From Nymphaea colorata (lineage: Eukaryota; Streptophyta; Magnoliopsida; Nymphaeales; Nymphaeaceae): 41,268 bases of DNA. Where the stretch lies: NCBI RefSeq assembly GCF_008831285.2, contig NW_022204965.1:1-41268 (forward strand), in the 5' to 3' direction. The notes beneath the pieces were generated by a model. That model did not search any database. It was not told the origin of the DNA and saw nothing but the letters and a program-made list of their open reading frames with translations. This document shows positions 33,365 to 41,268 of the stretch, piece after piece (the stretch's first letter is position 1; the number at the start of each line of letters is the position of its first letter). The position numbers and the translations under genes were made by a program.

Positions 33365-34915
33365 GTGTGTGTGTGTGTTGAAATTAGGCAGCTATTTCTG
33401 TGCTCAGATGGTTATTTTGTATTGTTAAAAACTGCCATAAAAGTTGGATTCCATAATTGAAAACCATGGTCAATCAATTGATCATTGCAAATGCATCTTT
33501 CGCGGTGTTTTTTATCGACACCAAACAAACAAAATAACCATCCAGCCGTGGAGGTTCATCTTTGAATCACTTGAATATTCAGAAATGATCACGCCAATCC
33601 ATTGTTAATCACCCATTTTAAATAACTTTAAACATGTTTAAAGTATGATGACATTCCTTTATTTTCCAGTCAACCTTGTACAATAGATGGATCATATGAA
33701 TATCCCATCAAAGGATGTAGGATGGCCCAGCAAAGCAAAATTACTATGATCTTTCAAAAAATTGATTCCTCATGACATGAATAATTTCACGCTAGCCCGC
33801 CAACTTGTGATCTCAACCCCTTCTTTAGTGGTAGAGCCAAGACTTTTTGGCTGAAGGGCACGTGAGTCACCGACCTGGGTCTGATGTGGGGACTATGATG
33901 TGACAGCAACTAGGTCCAGCATCGTCGCAACAATACTGATGTGGGGCAATGGTGCACAGCAACCCACACTTCGCTTCAATACTTCCCTTCTTACATGTTC
34001 ACCGCTTATTGTGGTTACCTAAGGAATATGTTAAGATGTCTCTCTTATTGATCAAATGGTGATTGGAATTCTTCAACACAAGAATATTCATACGCTATTA
34101 CTTAAAATTGCTTGGATTGTGGAGAAGGGTGCAGAAAACACAAAAAGTTGCATGCAATCCCCAGTAAATGATGCAAGAACTTGTTACATCACTAGCTAAT
34201 GTCACCAGCCACCATTTGTCCCCAGGCAAAATGTTCCAATCTTGGTGTCTATAAATTACTGTCATTTGTATATTTAATTACCTATTTGATATCTCATGAA
34301 TAGAATGAGGGGCTCCCTCGACAGTTTCAGAATGCAAAAACCTATTTGATTTCACAAGCAGTGGCTGCCGGAAGTTCATGCAGTGCCATTACATTATTAT
34401 ACAAGAATTTTTGTTAGGTACTGGAAAACTATATATTTTAAACTTAGAACATGGTAACTCCTCAACTTGATTGCAAGATAAGCTAAGCAAGGTTATAATC
34501 AATCATCAAAATATGGAGTACATCACTAACTTGTGGAGTTTGGTGCATGTTGGATGGGGAGTCTATGCTTCATGCCTTCAAACTAAGCAGAGTCCAAAAA
34601 TCACCAAAATGGTTTTCAGCTAGAGATCAAGCTGAAGAAAAATAGAACCCTAAAGGGGTAGTGGCAAAGCCAAATTTCTGACTGTGGGGTAGTATTAGTT
34701 TAACTTTCAACTTTAAGGTATATAAAAAAAATTAAAAAAAAAGAAGTATCAATGACTGGTACGGGAAATTGCTTACAAAATTTGCAATGCGGCTCCACTA
34801 CTGTTAAGGAGTCATTTGGCAGCAGGGACACTCATACAGTTTTCATAATAAGAACAACCCCTAAATAGGTAGACAAATTGGGGGATGCTTAGCAGAAGTC
34901 TAACCGAGCGTGAGT
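33365..34915. repeat. Paralogous block shared with 14760-16310
   Basis: Starts at a short (GT)n and follows 14780-16310 in order. It contains the same hAT-end-like motifs (tagtggtagagccaagac near 33827 and tagtggcaaagccaaat near 34657). Confidence 0.85.
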
Positions 34916-35019
34916 GACTATACACAATTTCCCTGGATCTCTTTCCTCCAATGAAAAAGATTGAAAACCAGAAGGTGACAAAACAGGACATATAATAACT
35001 ACGTACCATGAAGAAGAGA

Positions 35020-36350
35020 AAACAGATCTATTTAGATGGGTGCTTTGTGTTACTTCGTGCCTAAGAAGGTGCAGTCCTTCAAGTTTTCCTTTTAACCTAT
35101 ACAAATCCGACCTTAGGCATGAAATATATTGGATGATATAGATATGTTGCCCTCCACATACGTCATCAAAAGTATATCAGATGCCCACCTAAGCAAGAAA
35201 TTAAGTCCAAGATGTCTGAGAAAACTTGTTCCTATAGATGGATAAGCAAATGCTAGTCCATCAATTCGTGATCCATTTCCAGATTTTTTAAAGTGATATC
35301 TCATCCACAGCATCGCATCAATTGAGGAATCAACAAGCGATATCCCATGACAATGATGGTGGCCAAAGTGCAGTTTCTCCTCTCCACCGCCTGCACACCC
35401 AAAGCCCTGATATGAGATTGAGTTGCGTGTACATCCGAACGCACAAGTATGCAGTGGAAAAAAGATGGGGATTTTTTATATGTTAAATTTTTTTAATAAA
35501 GAAATGTTTATTTTAGACTTTTTTGACATATTCATAACCTTTTTTCTACTCTTTTAAAAAGTTTCTTTTTTATTATATTCAGAGAACAAAGATGGGGTTG
35601 GGCTACTTTTAAATTTTTTAATAAAATGATTTTTATTTTAGACTTTTGAACTCTTTCATAATATCTTTCATATATAAATATATATATATATATATCCTCT
35701 TCTTTGAAGATATGTCTTTTCTATAATACCTTTTCTTGGACCGGATACTCTCCTTTCATTATGGCTGTTACATTAATACAAATATGTTCGTGTTGTCCCA
35801 TGTCCACCTGAGCTCTAAACCTGGTAATATATGTGTCATACTAATGCAAAAAAGTTTTGTGTGCTCGTTATGACGAAAATAGTCAAAATTCACACCAAAA
35901 AAAAATTGGGAAGACAAAAGTGGAAGTCAAAAAAAAAAAAAAAAACTAAAAAGTACATACCTTTTGAAAATTATTAAAATGTCCCCTTACTCTTGGGGTA
36001 TGTACGTTGGGTACCCTTAACCGGGCACTCAACTCAATCTACCCAAACTCAGCTGAACGCTCTCCACTCACTGCCTCTTCATGAGCAACTGTCACCACCC
36101 TTTCTCTCTCTCTCTCTCCCTCTCTCTCTCTTTCTGATTTAGCCTGATTTGTTTTTTTTTATTTTAAAACAGCTCTTAAGGATGGTGAAAAGATTAACGG
36201 ACAATGTGGGCTATTAGAAAGAGAGACATGCATAGAATATTCTTGTGTCAGATTTCCGTTGCATCCATGGGTCACATTTTTCTTTCTTTGACAAGTAGCC
36301 TAAACCGTTGCATCTGGCGTTGTTAGCCGACGTGAGGTCTGTGTGCATAT
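35020..36350. repeat. Paralogous block shared with 28580-29665
   Basis: The second copy of the block at 28580, with an extra A-rich segment (poly-A at 35927-35945) and an internal duplication of an attttttaataaa-type stretch around 35480-35660. Confidence 0.8.
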
Positions 36351-37411
36351 TGTGATACTTATCAATCCGCCTTAGTAGTACTTTAATTCTTCATACTCTC
36401 ACATTCTGTTTTTCTCTTGTAAACGTTGGTTGGAATCAGCCGATTTGAATTGTAGGGGCTTGGCTTGGGTTGATCCAAAGTGTTATACAAATCGGCTAGT
36501 AGTTATTTATTTATTTATGTTTACTTATAAGAAACTCTCTTCTTCATAAAACCACCAAGGTGGACGTACTGTACATCGTTCAACTCGAATGTTGTTCTTG
36601 CCATGCTTTGCAGACAAGAGAAATAACACACTAGAATGTGACAGCGGCCACAAGATTCAAACCTTGAATTCCTTGGATATGAACTGCCAAGCAGCCCAGT
36701 TGCCCAATGTGCCTTGAGGCAATCAGCCAATCTTTATTCAAGTGATTCCGAATGAAGCATGATTTAGCCAGTTCATCGCCAATCACCCATTTTAAAAGAC
36801 ACAGATGTGCTTACGGGTTTCTTTCAGTTTCCACTTGATTTTACATTTCATTCAGAGAAATTTCCACAATATTGGCATAGTTCCCAGCTTGATCTCAATC
36901 TCAAACTGCGGGCCCACACGGACCATCTACAGTCCAGCATCTGAAGTTTGGCATTGTTGAGGAATCGATCAATGACATCATTGGAGTTGGTCAAAGAGGG
37001 CATCTGCAGTTTAACCCAACCTGGGGATGTCAAAGGGTTGGGTTAGTTCCGAGCAAGCTGGCTCTGACCTAAATTAATGTGGGTGAACAGGATCTGGAAT
37101 AGCATTAGGCTGGACCCAGGCTTGACAAAGCCGTGCTTGGGCTGACCCAAAGCCTTTATTGGCAGTCCATGCCTGTTCTCTTTAGTTATTGGGCCAGGGC
37201 CTGACCATCAACTTCATGTTTATCTTGTACTCAACCCAATATCTATCCCAATTTGAAACTCTTCACTTTTCATTTTCTAATTTTCTGGAAACCATTGGGA
37301 ATATGTCAAGAGTTTGTATAGAGTCGACTGCTGGCATCATGCCAAAGAATGTGGAAAAAAAAAAGTATAAAGGTATGTATTTGGGCCAAGTCGAGCCCCC
37401 AATACCTGACC
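36351..37411. other. Unassigned stretch before the second long repeat
   Basis: Minus-strand ORFs of 61-69 codons at 36521-36730 and 36848-37033 have no recognisable motif. From 37030 the sequence is richer in GGG/CCC words (gggttggg, gggccag, gacccaggc) and leads without a break into the long repeat. No gene was found. Confidence 0.45.
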
Positions 37412-38252
37412 CAGGCCAGCTATCCCAGCGAGTTTTCTTATCTGGCCAGTAGGTCAAATGGTCCCAATTGTCCATCTGGTGCCTGGCCCAGTGCTTACCC
37501 TTAGAGTCAGTCATAGTGTTTTGGCAAAATATATATAGGACTTTTGCTACGAAGTTCCCACTGATCTTGTGTGTGTGAGAGGTTTGCCATCATTGAGAAC
37601 TTGCTTGTCAGCTAATTAATATTTTTGGGTGATGCATTTGAAAGAGGCCTAGCTTAAAACCGAACATGGAATCTTTTGCACCCTTTAGATATGATAAAAG
37701 TCATTTTTGCATGAGTTTATGGTAATCTAATTAATATATCATTAGACGCCATACAGTGGTGCTACTTAGTCTTCACCTATAAAAATTAAAACTACTTGAG
37801 ATATTACTAGTACTTTTATATGGGTGAATTATAGCATGTTGAATGCCCAGTGTTGTGAGGTAATAAAAAGTTAAAATCTATGGTTGAAAGCACCACAAAC
37901 TGTTGTTTAAATCATGATAAACTATTATAAAAACACACTACCACAAACCATAAACCGTTGCTAATACCCCTGCAGTATCTATATTTTAGCAAATAATGTT
38001 TTATTTTGAGCTATATGACAATATCTAGCATCCGTCAAATTTGAATCCACACACACACACACATATTCAAATTTGTCATTTCTTAGATCTTGTCTTATTA
38101 CTAAAATAAAGATTCGTCGCTAAAGCATGCAGCTGTATTAGAAACAGTGTATCAAATAGTGCCTATTTATGGCACTTTTTTTAATGGTTTATGGGTTATT
38201 CAGTGACATATTTTAAATCTATTAGTCATCCAACATCCAAAAGATTAAAATG

Positions 38253-38261
38253 ATTATATAT

Positions 38262-38299
<38 letters not shown>

Positions 38300-38390
38300 A
38301 AATATAATATATTATAATATATATTTTATATATATATATATATTATATTTGTTATAATATATATTGTATTACTTAATATATATTTATCTG
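38253..38390. repeat. Expanded AT-rich microsatellite in copy 2
   Basis: Mixed (TA)n, TAA and TTA runs. The same place in copy 1 (about 840-900) is much shorter and less regular. Confidence 0.9.
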
Positions 38391-38869
38391 TATAATTTAT
38401 TTTATCACTAGGACCTTATTTTCCTGAGGAGTATGTTAACTTGCAACCTTCTTCCTTCAACACTTCATTGAGGTTCTTCGTTCTTGAAAAGGGAAATATT
38501 CAAAAAAATATTGTTCTTACCACTTTTGTCTATATTGCTAAAAATAACGTAGACCACAAAAGTGCATGGTTGCCCCAACCCTGTGATGTATACCTTGTCC
38601 CTTCAATGGGGGCCCGAAATGCTGCACATTCCTTGATGAGGATCCGTTCTGATGCAATCGGGCTGGGTTTCTCCTTCCATTAATGATGAAAAGTAATATA
38701 AAGAAAAAAAAATCAACAGAAAAAACACAATTAAGAACTGGCCTCTAACTAAGCCTCAACACTCTCTTGCTCACTCAGCAAACTTGCCATGGTCAGGGTC
38801 AGCACTTTTCAGGATTTGTCTGACATGATTCAGTGACCTTCAGTATCATTAATGTTGGCTTTTCTTTTG

Positions 38870-41268
38870 TTTTTGTTTTTTTGACTTTGTCAACGACAAA
38901 GGAGTTTCCAAAGGAGATAGCCTCCAAAGAGAAGTGATCTTTAACCACGGAATACCTTCTCACCATTGAGCCTACCAACGAACCAGAGTCACTCTCTCAG
39001 TTCCTTGACACGAGAACTAAGAGCATGACAGTTTGTGATTAGAGTAACAGGACAGTCTTTAGGAATCCTCTCTACAAGAACAGAGTCCATAGTTCTGATC
39101 ATGTTTGATAAGACAAACCTTTGTACCATAGTAAACCAGCCACTTTATAAACATTTGCAACACATGTAGTGACCACTTTCAGCCCCCACTCATCTTTACT
39201 CTCACAATGCCAAAAATGACTTAAAATTATGGTTTGCAGCTAGATATTTATCGCCTGTTTTACATATTGTCCTCATTCTTGTTTATAAATACCTCACAAC
39301 ATGAGTGTCAAACTTCCCTCTTAGAAATCTTAGCTAGCTTAACCACCTCTTTATGCACCACGTGATTTTTGAAACACCATAGCTTCCAGATTGTGATATT
39401 GAAGCAGGCAAGCCAACACCATCCAAATTCTTTACATGAGAACCTCTTCTTCCACCACCAGCTCCAGACAGAGAAAAAGTCTGATGTATGGAATTTATCA
39501 ACTCCAAACCATGAATAGATGTATTGCTAAATGTTCATAGCATTAGTATATGAGAAAAGAAAGTGAGATAGATCTCACAAGCCCTCCACACAAATTAAAC
39601 ACAGAAACAATGGAAGACCTTACATTGGCATCAGCAGGTTGACGTTAATAACTACAAACAAACACAAACCAGTTAGCTCTAGGTTACACTTTTGCGTTCC
39701 ACAATCTACTGTGCCTTGTAACTACCATTCCTTTAATTTTACATGGTTCCAAACTTGGCTCCTTAGCTTTGCAGGTTTACGATTTTCTTTAGAACAAAGA
39801 AAATCTGCACTTTGCATGAGCCTAAGTGAAGCAATCTCCAATGCATTGCACATGTCGCCATAGATTTAGCTTAATGTGGTGCCGTATTAGCATTTACTTA
39901 ACCGACTTTCGAAGGAAAGGTTCTGCTTCCCAAGCAGATCCAATGGAATCTGCTTGAGTAAAACATCCTCTGTAGAACTATCAAGCTCTCCATTCATCAC
40001 ATTTCAAGTAACAGATTTGGATCCCGCCCAAGAGAAGAAATATTGGGAACCATTTCCACATACCAAGTACTTTCCTACTCAAATATTTCTTCATGCATAA
40101 TGAGTCCCATATGCCCTGGTGAAAAATTAATGTACATCTTAGAAACAACCAATTAGCTTCCATTGACCCCTTTAAGTTTTCTAATGCCGAGCCCACCTTC
40201 CTATTTAGGAAAAGTCAAGACATTGTTCCATTTTCTTAATGACACCAAGAGGCACTTGAACACCAACATCCAGTAAATACGAAGTGCTTCTAATACTGAT
40301 TCGATCAAGTAGATCCTACTGCATAGGAAAGTAGCATGCTTTTTCATAAACTAAGTTTACTCTGTATTTTTAAAAGAATAAGAAATGGGACTTAACAACG
40401 TTAAGTTTTTTTTATAAATATGCAGTGACCAACAGCAAGGTGATCCATAATCATTCTTGTTGAGTTGTCGCAGGTAAAAAATCTTTAAAAATGAGAAGTA
40501 CATGCTGAAAGAATTGGATCCTCCTCATAAAACTCCCCATCATCTGTCTTCATGTGCAAGAGTCTACTTTTTTTGGACCTTTCTTGAACAAAGCATTAAA
40601 ACATTTTCTGTTATTATCCCCTTTTTTGTAGCCATGATACCCTTACTTTCTTTTTCTAGTACATTTCTTCATCTCAAAGAGCGTCCGCAAAAAACATCTA
40701 ATATGATTTTCATAAGTGGACCAGTTATGAGAGTCAATATCTTGCCTCTTATAAATTTCAATAAGATCCTTTCGAAGTCATTAATTCTGGTATCAACTTT
40801 CTTGGTTCTATACTTACTCCAATTACTTAGGCATGGTCGTACTTATTTCTGTTTTGCGAAAAGTTTAAGAACTGTGCATCCTCTACACTCCATTCTCCAT
40901 GCTCTTGTAATAATGACCTTACAACTAGGTTGACACTTCAATAAAGGAACTTTTAAATTTCGTCTTCTCTTGCATGCGGTTTTAAAGATATTTAATTTAC
41001 ATGTAAAAGAGAAGTGCTGAGTGGTCTAAAGAATCTTGGTTCTACCAAAAGCTGCCCACAATTTTCAACTTTCTCAAAAATCTATCTAAGTTGCTTGAAC
41101 CAGTGCTGTCGGGATGCAGAGATTGGTTCAAGTGAATGCTCTTTCTGTCCACAATCTCTCTTAGTCCAACATCTTGAATGAATCCATTGAATGCATAAAT
41201 AAGCTTGTCTAGCAGGGGCAGAGCCATTTTTCAGACTCCTTATAAGCTGAATTAAAATCTTTCATTAT
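38870..41268 (-). mobile_element. Decayed L1-type LINE, copy 2 (partial)
   Basis: Minus-strand LINE remnant. The endonuclease C-terminal part is at 41227-41042 with F-N-G-F-I-Q-D-V-G-L-R-E-I and L-D-R-F-L; a degraded G-D-F-N (M-K-D-F-N) lies close to the window edge. The pre-RT linker lies at about 40900-40440. The RT palm with the Y-A-D-D position is absent, removed by the 991-bp deletion whose junction is at 40382-40384. The RT C-terminal part with the G-G-L-G-I-R motif lies at about 40200-40160, and the following 71-codon frame 40196-39981 is open. It is inactive. Confidence 0.83.

Larger units (their letters stand above)
37412..41268. repeat. Long direct repeat, copy 2 (cut by window end)
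   Basis: A direct copy of 1-4860, about 37.4 kb away. Relative to copy 1 it has the 991-bp, 62-bp and 36-bp deletions and an expanded AT microsatellite at 38253-38390. The last bases match copy 1 at about 4855, so the repeat continues past the window. Confidence 0.92.

Noticed and set aside
40502-40933. 143-codon plus-strand ORF
   Set aside because: It is antisense to the LINE pre-RT linker in copy 2; the equivalent stretch in copy 1 is not open.
41212-41226. caggggcagagcca, like a hAT terminal repeat
   Set aside because: It falls inside the LINE endonuclease reading frame in both copies, shortly after the G-D-F-N position, with no partner end or target duplication.
1-41268. CRISPR arrays, bacterial operons, tRNA or rRNA genes
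   Set aside because: None seen; the tandem repeats here are microsatellites and large duplications without spacer structure.

Overview
This window looks like nuclear DNA of a flowering plant. It is AT-rich and gene-poor. It carries two broken nepenthesin-like (pepsin family A1) aspartic protease genes, L1-type LINE sequence, Ty1/copia fragments (one with a decayed initiator-Met-tRNA primer site of the kind usual in plant copia elements), a hAT-type MITE and many (AT)n microsatellites. I cannot name the species. No intact protein-coding gene, tRNA, rRNA or CRISPR array was found.

Layout. 1-7206: a decayed LINE on the minus strand (copy 1): ORF1 about 5500-6910, endonuclease about 4620-5270, reverse transcriptase about 2660-4500, and a 3' part below that. 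7207-9219: aspartic protease pseudogene AP1 on the plus strand, with its TATA box directly beside the LINE 5' end. 9220-18000: non-coding paralogous repeats, a possible small secreted-peptide ORF (14105-14371) and a hAT-like MITE (17492-17683). 18001-19400: aspartic protease pseudogene AP2, plus strand. 19400-22750: mostly unassigned, with two weak exon-like stretches. 22760-23600: paralogous repeats again. 23930-24470: copia fragment, minus strand. 24474-27123: copia element, plus strand, with LTR, duplicated primer site, gag and the integrase C-terminal part. 28580-36350: a second set of paralogous repeat blocks related to 10480-16660. 37412-41268: a second copy of the sequence at 1-4860, again holding the LINE on the minus strand, cut by the window end.

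How the parts relate. AP1 and AP2 are paralogues that share a TATA box about 40-50 bp before the start codon. They have decayed in different ways: AP1 keeps both catalytic triplets but has lost its start codon and frame, while AP2 keeps most of its frame but has lost the first catalytic aspartate. The same non-coding modules recur at 10.5-16.7, 22.8-23.6 and 28.6-36.4 kb in changed order. This points to old local duplications later broken up by transposons. The 1-4860 / 37412-41268 direct repeat may be part of that history. I found no new defence, metabolic or regulatory system; the interest lies in how genes and elements have decayed and been rearranged.
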